Below are positions 45,621 to 55,540 of a stretch of 64,000 nt of DNA, in pieces. Positions within the stretch are counted from its first letter, which is position 1. The number at the start of each line of letters is the position of its first letter. The DNA is from a bacterium (GTDB lineage Bacteria; Hinthialibacterota; Hinthialibacteria; H5-UNCL2): contig JABTUV010000002.1 in assembly GCA_015075175.1 (NCBI GenBank), positions 62,001 to 126,000 of the forward strand, in the 5' to 3' direction. Both the position numbers and the translations under genes were made by a program. The notes below the pieces were generated by a model, which did not search any database, had not been told where the DNA came from, and saw nothing but the letters and a program-made list of their open reading frames with translations.

Positions 45621-47288
45621 TCAGTTTTTCCTGGGAAAAATCCATCCCGGTCCCAGGGGGCCGGGGGCGCGGAACTCTCCCGAACCGGTCAGGGGCAGCT
45701 CGGGGAAAGGCGACTCCAACGTCACGTTGTGGACCGCCAGATAAGTACCCTCGACGCGCAAGAGCTGGGCAAAAGAGATGCGGGCGTCGATCTGCGCGCG
45801 CAACTCGCGCACCAGCGCCGATGAGTAGTCGTCCAGCACCTCCATCACATCATGGCTGGTGATGAGTCCCAGTTCGTGGCTCTTGCGGCTGATGCGCAGG
45901 CGCTCGGCCTCCAGGACCACGGCGGTACTGGCCGACTCGATGCGCTGCCGGTCGGTCATGATCTGGCGGATGCGGCTGCGTACATCCAGGAGTACCTGCT
46001 GCTCGGCGTCGGCCAGGAGGATTTCCGCCTGCGCGCGCTGCTTGTCGGCCATGTCACGGCGCACTCTGGCGGTGCGATTGCCCAGCGGATAGGTGAAGAA
46101 GAGGCCGATGCTCCAGTCGTAATACTCGCCGGAGCTCATGAGGTCCCAGGCGTCGCTCACGTCACGATCGGGAAAGGAGGGCAGTCCGCCGAGATTGGGG
46201 ATGGAGTCCTTGCCCTCGGGAGCGAGGCCGGTGTAGGAAATCCAGGAGGCGAGGGAGAGGTCGGGCAGCAACTGGTTACGGGCGAAGAGTTGCTCCAGAC
46301 TGGCCTGAGTGATGGCTTCGCGGGCGGCCCAGAGGACGCCGCGGCGGGCGCGCGCCGTGGCAAAACTCTTCTCAACGTCCAGCGGGCGCAAGGGCATTTC
46401 CGGGCTGCTGGAGGGGACCAGGCGGACGAAATCCAAGTAGTCGCCCTCGAACCAGTTGAGCAGCCGTTTGAGCGCGTCCTCGGCGTCGTCGCGTTGATTC
46501 CGCGCGGTCAGCAGCAGTTCGCGGCGCAGCTCGACCTGCGCCTCGGCTTCGAGGACCTCGACCTTGGCGCGCATTTCCACCCGGTAGCCCGCCTCGATGT
46601 TGCGCAGCAGGTCCTTGGCGACCTCCAGCGAGAGCCCGGCGATGGCCACGTTCCTCTCCGCGTAGACCAGTTCCCAATAGGCCCGCTCGGCGGCCAGCGC
46701 CACGTCGGCGACCCGCTCGCTCCAGGCGTAGAACGACTCCTGCGCCGCCCGCTCCGCCTGCTGGATGCGCAGTGTGTTGATCAGGCGCCCCCGATTTTTC
46801 AGGAACGGTTGCGACAATTCGAGTCTCAAACTGGAATTGTACTGCTCCACGCTGGAGTCGGGAAAGTAGGAGAAATAATTCGTATCATAACGGTTGGTAT
46901 CCCAGAACACGCCGTAGCGCGTTCCTGGGGTAAGCAGGCCGGAAAGGCCGGTGGAGAAATCACCGGTCATGTCGCGTTGCTCCAGGCCGAAGGACACCGC
47001 CTGGGAGATGCGGAAGCGTTGGCCGGGGGACTCAGGGATGTCGTGCTCCGTGTAAGAGTAGCCGAGGCTCAGGGTGGGATCGAACTGACCCCAGTCGGCC
47101 CGGCTCTGGTCGTAGGCCAGGAGCGGGGTGAAGCGGTCGGCGGCCAGGCCAAGGTTGCGTTCCAAGGCGACGGCGATAGCCTCCTCGACGCTGAGACGCA
47201 CGTCCCGGACCGCTTGGGGCCGGGCGGGCGCGGCAAAGGTCAGGATCCAGACCAGGATGGAAGTGAGGGCTGACAAGCGGGCGATCAT
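45621..47288 (-). CDS. TolC-family outer-membrane protein
   Basis: 555 residues with signal peptide (LTSILVWILTFAAPARPQ). The outer-membrane efflux architecture is clear: LSVEEAIAVALERNLGLAAD at the start, two long helical repeats (RAYWELVYAERNVAIAGLSL; RIRQIMTDRQRIESASTAV) and a beta segment with YDWSIGLFFTYPLGNRTARV. Such proteins form export ducts or, in candidate phyla, may serve secretion of surface proteins. No adaptor or pump gene is adjacent. It is followed by the fibronectin-like secreted protein gene. Confidence 0.85.
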   Translation of the reverse strand: MIARLSALTSILVWILTFAAPARPQAVRDVRLSVEEAIAVALERNLGLAADRFTPLLAYDQSRADWGQFDPTLSLGYSYTEHDIPESPGQRFRISQAVSFGLEQRDMTGDFSTGLSGLLTPGTRYGVFWDTNRYDTNYFSYFPDSSVEQYNSSLRLELSQPFLKNRGRLINTLRIQQAERAAQESFYAWSERVADVALAAERAYWELVYAERNVAIAGLSLEVAKDLLRNIEAGYRVEMRAKVEVLEAEAQVELRRELLLTARNQRDDAEDALKRLLNWFEGDYLDFVRLVPSSSPEMPLRPLDVEKSFATARARRGVLWAAREAITQASLEQLFARNQLLPDLSLASWISYTGLAPEGKDSIPNLGGLPSFPDRDVSDAWDLMSSGEYYDWSIGLFFTYPLGNRTARVRRDMADKQRAQAEILLADAEQQVLLDVRSRIRQIMTDRQRIESASTAVVLEAERLRISRKSHELGLITSHDVMEVLDDYSSALVRELRAQIDARISFAQLLRVEGTYLAVHNVTLESPFPELPLTGSGEFRAPGPLGPGWIFPRKN

Positions 47289-47315
47289 GATGCGGACCTT
47301 CCGGTGACATTATCC

Positions 47316-47362
47316 GTAGCTGCGCAGTGCCGCGCGCCGCGCAACACGCTGCGCAACTACGC
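47316..47362 (+). repeat. GTAGCTGCGCAG...CTGCGCAACTAC palindromic repeat
   Basis: GTAGCTGCGCAGTGCCGCGC ... AACACGCTGCGCAACTAC: inverted arms around a GC-rich loop, in the spacer between the divergent TolC and repeat-protein genes. The same motif occurs at 27,711-27,783 and 41,841-41,867. Confidence 0.6.
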
Positions 47363-47519
47363 GAGAATATCGGCGCGTGAAGCGCGTCCAGTCGAAAGTG
47401 ACGGCGGCCTATTCGAGTATATAGTATCATTCTAGTGCTAGCGTTGCCCGAGGAGGGGACGGCGACGGCCCTCCAAGGTCTCCAGTCAGCGCGTATAACC
47501 CAGAAAGAGCTGGGGCAAG

Positions 47520-48698
47520 ATGACCTATAAGAAACTTGAGAGAGCCAGCCCGAGCGACCTTGCTGCGTTCGGCTCTCGCAAACAACCCAGTCACGTTCGA
47601 GCGGTCAGGTCGCGGTACATTCTGGTCAGGAGGTGGCCCCGTTGTCTCGAATCTGGTCGCGTATTATCTGTGATTGCCTTGGTGGGAATGCTGGCAGCCG
47701 GTGCGACGGCGCAGGATTTTGACACCGGGCAGGTGAAAGGAACGTACATTTTGGACCACTTCGGCCAACTGTACGCGAATGGTGAGGTCGGGTCCGCGAC
47801 GTACGAAGGCGTCTTTTTTGGACAGCCGGGGATCGAGGTAGACATCGAGATAACGCCCACGGGCGGGGGCCTGTGGCTCTTGGATGCCTGGGGCGGATTG
47901 CACACGCCGCAGGGCAACGGCGCAGGCGGCGGGGGCAACGACGCGCTCAAGCAATTCATCGATCCCACCCCGGCGGACGAGACCGACTCCAGCTACGCGC
48001 CTTACTTCGGCGTGCCGGTTGCGGTGGATATGGAGTGCATTCCCCAGGCCGTGCCCTCCGCGACGGAGACTTGGGGACTTTTCATTCTGGACAATCAGGG
48101 CGGGGTACACGCGGTGGGCGCGGCGGCGGCCGTGCAGGTCGCCAGCCTGGAGCTGGCGCCCTACTTCGGCTTCGACATCGCCCGCGACCTCGAGCTGACC
48201 GCGACCGGCGGCGGCTACTTTATCCTGGACGGTTACGGCGCGGTGCACGCGGTCGGCGACGCCCTGGACCAGATCCCCTCGCCCATGGGCTTCGCCATCC
48301 CCTACTTCGGCTTCGACATCGCCAAGGACCTGGAGCTGATCACCAACCAGCCCCTGCCGGCCACGCCGGAGACCGGCTGGTATCTCCTGGACGGCATGGG
48401 CGGCCTGCATACCATGGGCCTGCCCGCTATCCGCTCCGGCGATCCCGAGGACAATGTCTACATCACCGAAGCGATGCAGAACATTTACTTCTACTTCGAC
48501 ATGGCCCGCGATTTCGAGATCATGAGCGATTCCGTGGCCGTGACGGGAGACGAGACCTACTTCCAGTTGGACGGCTCGGGCGGGATTCATCCGCGCTCGG
48601 AGTATCCCTTCGCGCTGGAGGATGGCAACGGCGATCCACTGCACTATTTCATGGGCATGAATGTCGCCGTGGACATGGAGTATCTGCGCGAAAGGTAA
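47520..48698 (+). CDS. Secreted repeat protein of the LDGxGGxHxxG type
   Basis: About 390 residues. From ~70 on it is built of five or so repeats with the pattern GxYxLDxxGGVHxxG...PYFGFDIARDLEL (e.g. GGYFILDGYGAVHAVGDA, GWYLLDGMGGLHTMG, IPYFGFDIAKDLEL). They are probably blades of a beta-propeller-like fold. The annotated ATG gives a long basic N-terminus before the hydrophobic VIALVGMLAAGATAQ. A TTG at 47642 with AGGAGG 8 bases upstream would give a proper signal peptide if one base is missing near 47660, so the start is uncertain. A strong terminator follows the gene. Function unknown. Confidence 0.72.
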   Translation: MTYKKLERASPSDLAAFGSRKQPSHVRAVRSRYILVRRWPRCLESGRVLSVIALVGMLAAGATAQDFDTGQVKGTYILDHFGQLYANGEVGSATYEGVFFGQPGIEVDIEITPTGGGLWLLDAWGGLHTPQGNGAGGGGNDALKQFIDPTPADETDSSYAPYFGVPVAVDMECIPQAVPSATETWGLFILDNQGGVHAVGAAAAVQVASLELAPYFGFDIARDLELTATGGGYFILDGYGAVHAVGDALDQIPSPMGFAIPYFGFDIAKDLELITNQPLPATPETGWYLLDGMGGLHTMGLPAIRSGDPEDNVYITEAMQNIYFYFDMARDFEIMSDSVAVTGDETYFQLDGSGGIHPRSEYPFALEDGNGDPLHYFMGMNVAVDMEYLRER

Positions 48699-48728
48699 CG
48701 TCCAGCGGGCCTTTCGGGGCGCCTTCCG

Positions 48729-48764
48729 GGGCCTCGCGGCAAGTGCCGCGAGGCCCTTGTTTTT
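48729..48764 (+). terminator. Rho-independent terminator
   Basis: Perfect 12-bp stem GGGCCTCGCGGC / GCCGCGAGGCCC with loop AAGT, followed by TTGTTTTT. It lies 30 bp after the repeat-protein stop and separates it from gapA. Confidence 0.92.
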
Positions 48765-48916
48765 CAAGCACTTACGTGCCGTCTGGGGGCGTATTGTCGC
48801 GTCCAATTGTGATTGACACCCCGCCGGGGCTATGGTTAACTGCCGAAGTTTACCCGGCGCGCGCGCCGGCGTAAGAATTTCTAAACCCTCGTAGGCAAAG
48901 GAGGCCTGTTTCATCC

Positions 48917-49921
48917 ATGTCCATCAAGGTCGCCATTAACGGATTCGGGCGCATCGGTCGCCTCGTGGCGCGCAAGATGCTGGAGCATTCCAGCCTGGAG
49001 CTGGTCGCGGTCAACGACATCACCGACAGCGCCACGCTGGCGCATCTCTTCAAGTATGACTCGGTTCACGGCCGCTACGACGGCGCGGTCAAGGCCGAGA
49101 GCGACGCCATCGTGATCGACGGAAGGAAAATCAAGGTGCTGTGCGAGAAGGATCCCAAGAACCTGCCCTGGAAGGCGTTGGGGGTCTCGATCGTGGTCGA
49201 GTCGACGGGCAAATTCACGGAACGTGCCGGCGCGGGTCTCCACCTGGAGGCGGGCGCGCGCAAGGTGCTGATTTCGGCTCCGTCCAAGGACCCTGACGGC
49301 ACCTTCGTCATGGGCGTCAACGATGACAGCTATGATCCGGCCAAGCACCACGTGGTTTCCAACGCCTCGTGCACGACCAACTGCCTGGCGCCGGTCGCCA
49401 AGGTGCTGTTGGACGAGTTCGGGATCGTGAAGGGGCTGATGACGACGATTCATGCCTATACCATGGACCAGCGCCTGCAGGATGCGCCGCACAAGGACAT
49501 GCGGCGGGCGCGCGCGGCGGCGGTCTCCATGATTCCCACCACTACCGGCGCGGCCAAGGCGATGGCGTTGGTCATCCCGGAACTCAAAGGCAAGCTGGAC
49601 GGTTACGCCATGCGCGTTCCCACGCCCAACGTGTCGGTGGTGGACCTGACGGTGCTGGTGGGGAAAAAGACCAGCAAGGACGAGGTCAACGCCGCGGTCA
49701 AGAAGGCCGCGGAGGGCAAACTCAAGGGCATTCTGGCTTACGTGGACGAGCCGCTGGTTTCCATCGACTTCAACCATGACAGCCACAGCAGCTCGTTTGA
49801 CGCGCCCTACACGTCGGTGATCGACGGCGACCTGGTGAAAGTGCTGGCGTGGTACGACAACGAGTGGGGTTACTCGTGCCGCACGGTGGACCTGGTCGCG
49901 AAGATGGCGAAGGCTCTTTAG
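48917..49921 (+). CDS. gapA: Glyceraldehyde-3-phosphate dehydrogenase
   Basis: 334 residues. NAD-binding start [19 protein letters not shown], catalytic [13 protein letters not shown] (nucleophile Cys) and [14 protein letters not shown] at the end; all family features are present. It converts glyceraldehyde-3-phosphate to 1,3-bisphosphoglycerate. AAAGGAGG is upstream of the ATG. pgk follows after 12 bp. Confidence 0.97.
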   Translation: MSIKVAINGFGRIGRLVARKMLEHSSLELVAVNDITDSATLAHLFKYDSVHGRYDGAVKAESDAIVIDGRKIKVLCEKDPKNLPWKALGVSIVVESTGKFTERAGAGLHLEAGARKVLISAPSKDPDGTFVMGVNDDSYDPAKHHVVSNASCTTNCLAPVAKVLLDEFGIVKGLMTTIHAYTMDQRLQDAPHKDMRRARAAAVSMIPTTTGAAKAMALVIPELKGKLDGYAMRVPTPNVSVVDLTVLVGKKTSKDEVNAAVKKAAEGKLKGILAYVDEPLVSIDFNHDSHSSSFDAPYTSVIDGDLVKVLAWYDNEWGYSCRTVDLVAKMAKAL

Positions 49922-49933
49922 GGGAGCGATGCC

Positions 49934-51118
49934 ATGAACAAGAAAACGGTGCGCGACGTCGACCTCGCCGACAAGCGCGTGATCATGCGGGTGGACTTCA
50001 ACGTCCCGCTCACGGAGGCGGGACAAGTCGCCAATGACGCGCGCATTGTCGCATCGTTGCCGACTATTCGTTACATTCTGGAGAAAGGGGCGTCCCTGGT
50101 CTTGATGTCGCACCTGGGACGTCCCAAAGGAAAGCTGGAGCCCAAGTACAGCCTGGCGCCGACGGCGGCGCGCCTGTCGCAGCTGTTGGGCCGGCCGGTA
50201 CGCATGTTGGCCGACTGCGTCGGCCCCGAGGTGGAGGCCGCCTGCCGTGCCCTGAAACCGGGCGAGGTCGCCCTCTTGGAAAACCTGCGGTTTCACAAGG
50301 AAGAAGAGGCCAACGAGCCGGGCTTCTGCCGGGCGCTGGCCGGGCTGGCGGACGTTTACGTCAACGACGCCTTCGGCACAGCCCATCGCGCTCATGCCAG
50401 TACGGAAGGAATCACGCGCTTCGTGCCCGTGGCCGTCGCCGGTTTTCTCATGGAGAAGGAGATCGAGTATCTCTGCAAGGCGCTGGATCGTCCCAAGCGG
50501 CCGTTCGTGGCCATCATGGGCGGGGCCAAGATCTCGGGCAAGATCGACGTGATCACCAACCTCCTGCCCAAGGTGGACGTGCTCTTGGTCGGCGGGGGCA
50601 TGACCTACACGCTGATGCAGGCGCAGGGACAGGGTGTCGGCGACTCGCTGGTGGAAGCGGACAAGCTCGAGGTAGCCCGCGAGGTGCTCGCCAAGGCGGG
50701 CAAGAGCGCGGCTCGGTTCGTCCTGCCCGTGGATCACGTGGTCGCGGCCGAGTTGGCGCCCGGCGTCGCCTGGAAGGTGGTGGAGGGAGCCATCCCGGCG
50801 GGCATGAAGGGACTGGACATCGGTCCGAAAACGGTTGAACAATACGTCGGAATCATCAAGAGCGCGGGGACCGTCGTCTGGAACGGGCCGATGGGGGTGT
50901 TCGAGACGCCGCCGTTCGACGCGGGCACGCGGGCGGTCGCCGAGGCGCTGGCCGCCAGTTCGGCGACGAGCATCGTGGGCGGCGGCGACTCGGTCGCGGC
51001 GGTCGAAGTTTGCGGCGTGGCCGACAAGATCAGCCACGTCAGTACCGGCGGCGGCGCCAGCCTGGAACTGCTGGAAGGACGCACGCTGCCCGGTCTCGTG
51101 GCCCTTAACGACGCTTGA
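49934..51118 (+). CDS. pgk: Phosphoglycerate kinase
   Basis: 394 residues. The signature [38 protein letters not shown], the [12 protein letters not shown] segment and the C-terminal nucleotide loop [10 protein letters not shown] plus [13 protein letters not shown] are all intact. It makes ATP and 3-phosphoglycerate. Same operon as gapA and secG. A tpiA gene, often between, is missing here. Confidence 0.97.
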   Translation: MNKKTVRDVDLADKRVIMRVDFNVPLTEAGQVANDARIVASLPTIRYILEKGASLVLMSHLGRPKGKLEPKYSLAPTAARLSQLLGRPVRMLADCVGPEVEAACRALKPGEVALLENLRFHKEEEANEPGFCRALAGLADVYVNDAFGTAHRAHASTEGITRFVPVAVAGFLMEKEIEYLCKALDRPKRPFVAIMGGAKISGKIDVITNLLPKVDVLLVGGGMTYTLMQAQGQGVGDSLVEADKLEVAREVLAKAGKSAARFVLPVDHVVAAELAPGVAWKVVEGAIPAGMKGLDIGPKTVEQYVGIIKSAGTVVWNGPMGVFETPPFDAGTRAVAEALAASSATSIVGGGDSVAAVEVCGVADKISHVSTGGGASLELLEGRTLPGLVALNDA

Positions 51119-51145
51119 GCGCAAGAGCTTAGGAGATAATGCTTT

Positions 51146-51508
51146 ATGGGTGACATTATTCGCAATCTGTTGATGGTATTCCTATTCCTGATTTCAGTCG
51201 TGCTGATCTTTCTGATTCTGATTCAGAAGGCGCGCGGCGGAGGACTTGGAAGCGCCTTCGGCGGGGGGGGCGCCGACAGCATCCTGGGGCCGGCGGGCGG
51301 CAACAAGATCACCATGATTACGACCCTTCTGGCGGTCGCGTTCGTCGTGATCTGCATGTTCGTGTCGTTTTTCCTGCCGCCGCAGGGAGGGGTGGGATCG
51401 GTGGTAGGCGAGACGTTGCAGGCGGCGCCGGCGGCGCCGCCGCCGGTCGCGCCGCCTGTTGAGGAGGAAGGCGTGCCGCCCGCGGACGCCGTCGATCCGG
51501 CCAGCTAA
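51146..51508 (+). CDS. secG: Preprotein translocase subunit SecG
   Basis: 120 residues with two membrane spans (VFLFLISVVLIFLILIQ and TLLAVAFVVICMFVSFFL). The polar loop between them holds the conserved KARGGGLGSAFGGGGADSIL. The tail is Pro/Ala/Glu-rich. SecG assists SecYE/SecA in export. It closes the gapA-pgk operon, a frequent arrangement. Confidence 0.92.
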   Translation: MGDIIRNLLMVFLFLISVVLIFLILIQKARGGGLGSAFGGGGADSILGPAGGNKITMITTLLAVAFVVICMFVSFFLPPQGGVGSVVGETLQAAPAAPPPVAPPVEEEGVPPADAVDPAS

Positions 51509-51730
51509 GCGTGGGGGGGATCCGAGGGCCGGCATGAGGGGCGGGTGGGTCGCCGTCGCGCTCCTCGATACGGCCTCGAAGCCACATTCCGCCCCGATGT
51601 GAGGCTAGCGGCGGGCCTACTGAGGACACGGCTTGCATTCCTGGCGGGAGCAAGACTGGAGGGTGCGGCTTATATTTCCGCGTCCTGTTCTGGACGCAGG
51701 TGCTTAGCGAATCTGAAAACAGGAGAACTG

Positions 51731-51770
51731 AGTCTCGAGTAGCCGGTACCTGGCGTATCGAGAGGACGGC
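51731..51770 (-). repeat. Family B hairpin (copy 2)
   Basis: Reverse-oriented copy: AGTCTCGAGTAGCCGG-TACCTGG-CGTATCGAGAGGAC, matching the copies at 41972 and 53148. Confidence 0.6.
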
Positions 51771-51815
51771 TTTGGCGCGATCAACCCGCTGGATCCGTCT
51801 TGTTTTCATCATCTA

Positions 51816-51847
51816 CGGGTGAGGCCACGCCTCATGAGGGACTGTTC
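51816..51847 (+). repeat. Family D short hairpin (TGAGGC...GCCTCA)
   Basis: CGGGTGAGGCCACGCCTCAT followed by GAGGGACTGTT. Other copies: 53472-53503 (GGGTGAGGCGAAGCCTCGTG) and, reversed, 61529-61560 (ATGAGGCTTCGCCTCACCCG). Confidence 0.55.
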
Positions 51848-51855
51848 CGGCCGTT

Positions 51856-53061
51856 ATGACGACTTCTGCCTGGAACCTTTGAAACCCGGACCTTGCCCAA
51901 CGGCTTGTTTGTGCTGGTGAAACCGATGCCCAGTACGCCCGTGGCCGTCGCCGACGGTGGTGGAACTGGCCTCCGCGGAACGGCCTGACGAATGGGGCCC
52001 GTCCCACTCTGGAGCATGTTTTCTGGCGGGACGGAGCGCGCGGAGTCGAGATCGACCGGCAGGTGGGGCGCTGGTTAGCGTCAACGCGGCGACGGTTCGA
52101 CTTCACCCACCATTACGTGGCGCTGCCCGCCGAGCACGCCCCGTCCGTCGGATGTACCCGACGCGCTCTTCCACCCGCGTTTGATCCCGTCGAGTTGGAG
52201 AAGGAGCGCAAGGTCGTCATCGAGGAGACTGCGCCACGAGGACTATCCCATGGGCGCATCTACGACGTGTTCATGGCGACCTGTTTTGCCGGAACGGCTA
52301 TGCGCATCCCATCCTGGCACGCGCGAGAGCCTGTCGGCCCTGGATCGCGGGCGGCTGCTGGATTACTGGCGGCGGCGTTACGCGCCCGGCAATTGCAGTC
52401 CTTCGTGGAAACGTCGAGCCGGCGGCCGTGTTTTCCGAAGTGGAGCGTTGTTTTGATCGAACCGCAGCCGGTGGAAGTCTCCAACGGCTGTCCGTTTCCC
52501 GCCGTCCCCGACGAGCCGGTGCGGGTCGAGACGCGATCCGACATCAGCCAGGCATACATGCTGGCGGGTTACGTGGTCCCACGCCCGGCCGGCACCCGTG
52601 ATCTGTACGCGCTGGACGTGTTGTCCACTCTGTTGGGCGAGGGCCGCAGCAGCCGCCTGCATCGCCGGCTGACCGAGGAACTGGGCCTCTGTCCCGACGT
52701 TCGCACCTCCTACTTCGATATGAAGCACCTGGGGCTGTTTTACACCGACCTGTCGTTTGAGGACCCAGCCACGCGCGCGTCAGAGGAACCGTCGGCGCAG
52801 CTCGAGCGCGTCCGCCAGGCGCCGCCGAGTGAGAAGGAAATCGAGAAGGCGAAGAAGATGCTCGTGTCCGGTTTCGCCTTCAGTAATGAGCGGGCCAGCC
52901 TGATTGCCGACCTCGCGCATCGCATTCACAGCCGGTTGGAGGATGCGCTGGCCTACATCGAGTGCATCCGGAGCGTGGCGGCGGAGGAGGTCGTCAGCGC
53001 GGCGCGGAAGTATCTGGTAGGGGAGAACTACCGCGAGGTGCGGATGCGACCGGGGGCATGA
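51856..53061 (+). pseudogene. M16-family zinc peptidase, broken by many frameshifts
   Basis: Pieces of a full M16 peptidase occur in order but in changing frames: ATG 51856 then TRTLPNGLFVLVKPMPST; a zinc-site remnant (LEHVFWRDG, in which the first His is out of frame, near 52010); FTHHYVALPAEHAP; FDPVELEKERKVVIEE; GRIYDVFMATCFAGTA; SALDRGRLLDYWRRRYAPGN. From 52440 on a long intact part follows (SDISQAYMLAGYVVPRPA, LSTLLGEGRSSRLHRRLTEE). At least six indels fall within ~600 bp, far denser than elsewhere in the window. This looks like true decay or a very poor sequence patch. It would have been the catalytic partner of the intact M16-like protein at 40.5 kb. Confidence 0.8.
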
Positions 53062-53547
53062 CGGCCCCGGGGCAGCTCTCACCGGCTTTGCTTCACCCAT
53101 ACAACATAAGAACCGAGGCCGCCTGAGGGCGGCCTGCTAACGTCGAGGCCGTCCTCCTGATACGCCGGAGTACCGGCTACTCGAGGACTCGGTACTTTTT
53201 TCTGTCGCAACCACCCCCGGAAGCCTTTTTTCAGAGCAGACGCCAATTCCCGGAGGGAGATGGTCGTGTACAGCGACGGATGTCGGCGAAATCGGCGAGC
53301 GCTCTGAAATGGGCCGTGACAGGTTTGCGGGAGAAAGAAAACCCGAGTCCTCGAGTAGCGGCCCGACGATCTGTGTGCCTTGATGCGAGATGTCACTTCG
53401 GGCCGCGTATCGAGAGGACGGCCTCGATGCGGCCAACCCGCCTTCGGAGCGGCTTTGCTTTTCACCCTCTATGGGTGAGGCGAAGCCTCGTGAGGGACTG
53501 TCCGTTCGTCCGCCGCGTGACGTGGTGGGTGGCGCCGCTCCTACGAG
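53062..53547. repeat. Intergenic repeat block
   Basis: Holds family B hairpins at 53148-53192 and 53343-53422, a degenerate family A-like segment (53236-53320) and a family D hairpin at 53472-53503. Short frames here translate the same repeat peptides as at 41.9 kb (PSPRVAGTPAYQEDG), confirming they are repeat-derived, not genes. Confidence 0.65.
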
Positions 53548-55389
53548 TCACCAATCCGCCAGCGGTTTTACCGGGACTCTCTCTACCGTCTCACCGTCCT
53601 CCCACTGCGGCGACAGAAGCACCGCCACGCGCACGTCGCCCGCTGGTCGGGAAAAGCGGACGATCAATCGCGACACGCCCTTGTTGGCGGCCTGGGGCGG
53701 CGCCTGCTCGGCGGATTCGACGCTCCACGAGGCTCCCGCGGGCGAGAGAATTCTCGCCGTCAATTGCCTGCCGTTCTGCTTGAGGACCGCCGTGGCGCCG
53801 GAGGGTTGGATGCTTGCGTCCGTGGTCATGCCCCAGGCTACCTCGCAGGGACGCGCCAGTCGGAACTCGTCCTGGATCAGCGCCGCGCGCCGGCCCTCGA
53901 TGAGGGCGACCCCGCGCAGAACGCGACTGGCGCCTTCCACGTAAGCCGACGAGAGGTCCAGAATCGCGAAGGCGCGGTCTTCTTTCGAGTCGAATCGCGT
54001 GATGGAAGCCTTGCCGTCCAGATGCTGGTTGCGACCGTCCAGGAGCGGCACGTTGTGGCTCTGCGAGTTGAGGCGATAGTAGCTCCAGCGGCGGTTTCCA
54101 AAGTAGGCGGGCAGGTTGTAGTCGTCCGCGCCCAGGTCGCGCGCCCAGCGCGCGCCGAGAGCGTCCAGCTCGAAGTTCCCGAGGTCCAGATGGCCGTGGG
54201 CGACGCGGTTGTAGCCGGCTTTGACGCCGACAAAGAGCGCATTGGGATCGTCCCAGGCGCTGCGCATGACGGCAACCTCCACGGGACCGCGGAAGCGGGT
54301 GTCCAGCGGGCGGGAGACCTTTTCACGGGTGGGAGATTGATAGAAGAGCAGGTGGTTGGCGCCGGCGCGGCGACCTCCGGCGAGAAGCGCGTGCTCGGCG
54401 TCCGACCAGGCCGGCTGCCGGTAGCGGCCCGCCAGCCAGAAAAGGCAAGGCAGAGGGCCGCGCCGCGCCTGCCCGCCGATGTCGGCGTAATTCAGGTACA
54501 GTCCCGTGGGTCCGGTGAGGGCCAGCGGGAACTCCGCCGCCTTGGCCAGGCCCGGCATCTCCGAAAGGCCGTAGTCCGTGTCCAGCGCGGACTGCATGGC
54601 CGCCAGCGCGTACACCGTGTAGCTGGTGGCGTAGTTCCAGTAGCCGACCCCCTCGCCCCAGGCGCCGTCAGGCTCGTAGGTCTTGAGCGGATTCTGCAGC
54701 GAAACGACCGCCTTGGGGACCATCTGGCGCGCGTACTCGGGATGAGTGTCGGCGATGGCCAGCGCGCCCACCACGAGTCCTCCGTTGCACACCTGGTTCC
54801 AGTTGAAGGCGTTGCGCACGAACCAGTGGCGCGCATAGGCGTCCAGGCCGGGCTTCATGCCGTGCCGGATGAGACCTTCGCGCAGGGTCGCCCGCGTGGC
54901 CTCGTCCAGCCAGTCGTAGAGCCAGTCGTAGCCCACGCCCACGGCGTGCGACATCTCGGCGGTGTCCAGAAAGTGGGAGGGATTCCAGTCGGGAAAGGCG
55001 CAGACGGCCAAGAGGTTGTCGCGGGCGGCGCGGGCGTACTTGGGATCGCCGGTCAGCCGCCAGGCCATGCCCAGCGCCTGGGTGCGATCCAGGCACTCGC
55101 GGCTGACGTGCAGGAGCCGGATGGTGATCTTCCGGTACTCGAGCGTGGGCGCGGTGCAGTAGCGGTCCGCCGCGGCCAGCACGTCCTCGTAGTAGCCGCG
55201 CAGCGTGGCGTCGCTCGCGATGCGCGTTTTCAGCCCTGTCCATTGCGCCTCGCGCAAAAAGAGGCGCGGATGGCCGGCGTGGAGCGTGTCAAGCACGGTT
55301 TCCTCCGACGGCGCGACCGGCGCGCCGAATGATAGCGATGCGCTCATGGCGAAGACGAGCAGGGGCGCAAGGGTGGAGGGACGGGACAT
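53548..55389 (-). CDS. Secreted heparinase II/III-like polysaccharide lyase
   Basis: 613 residues from the ATG at 55389 (GGGAGG upstream), with signal peptide (LAPLLVFAMSASLSFGAP). The N-terminal alpha/alpha toroid has HPRLFLREAQWTGLKTRI, AVGVGYDWLYDWLDEATR, RNAFNWNQVCNGGLVVGAL and PDGAWGEGVGYWNYATSY. The beta-sandwich part has GHGHLDLGNFELDALG-like sequence (AHGHLDLGNFELDALGARWA). This is the heparinase II/III fold. It likely cleaves uronic-acid polysaccharides in the periplasm or outside. The asparagine, tyrosine and histidine expected near the active site are present (NWNQVCNGG, GYWNY, HGHLDLG). Confidence 0.88.
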   Translation of the reverse strand: MSRPSTLAPLLVFAMSASLSFGAPVAPSEETVLDTLHAGHPRLFLREAQWTGLKTRIASDATLRGYYEDVLAAADRYCTAPTLEYRKITIRLLHVSRECLDRTQALGMAWRLTGDPKYARAARDNLLAVCAFPDWNPSHFLDTAEMSHAVGVGYDWLYDWLDEATRATLREGLIRHGMKPGLDAYARHWFVRNAFNWNQVCNGGLVVGALAIADTHPEYARQMVPKAVVSLQNPLKTYEPDGAWGEGVGYWNYATSYTVYALAAMQSALDTDYGLSEMPGLAKAAEFPLALTGPTGLYLNYADIGGQARRGPLPCLFWLAGRYRQPAWSDAEHALLAGGRRAGANHLLFYQSPTREKVSRPLDTRFRGPVEVAVMRSAWDDPNALFVGVKAGYNRVAHGHLDLGNFELDALGARWARDLGADDYNLPAYFGNRRWSYYRLNSQSHNVPLLDGRNQHLDGKASITRFDSKEDRAFAILDLSSAYVEGASRVLRGVALIEGRRAALIQDEFRLARPCEVAWGMTTDASIQPSGATAVLKQNGRQLTARILSPAGASWSVESAEQAPPQAANKGVSRLIVRFSRPAGDVRVAVLLSPQWEDGETVERVPVKPLADW

Positions 55390-55484
55390 GGTAAACCTCC
55401 CAGGGTGCACGGGATGCGGGGATCATACCATCGCGCGCCCGCGGGGAGAAAGAGAAATGGTTGGTGGCCCGTGGTTACTGCGGC

Positions 55485-55490
55485 TATAAT
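55485..55490 (+). promoter_or_regulatory. Candidate -10 box upstream of the small lipoprotein gene
   Basis: TATAAT with TTGGTG 18 bp upstream (55461-55466) as a poor -35. Transcripts would carry the hairpin repeats at 55541-55617 in the leader. Confidence 0.35.
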
Positions 55491-55540
55491 GAGTAAGGTT
55501 GAGGCCGCGAGTCGTAGCGGCGACGTCTCGTCACCGGTCG

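Larger units (their letters stand above)
51509..51855. other. Repeat-containing intergenic region before the M16 pseudogene
   Basis: No supportable gene. It holds a family B hairpin (51731-51770) and a GGGTGAGGCC-ACGCCTCATGAG hairpin (51816-51847) of the type repeated at 53,472 and 61,529. The stretch 51509-51730 shows nothing recognisable. Confidence 0.5.
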
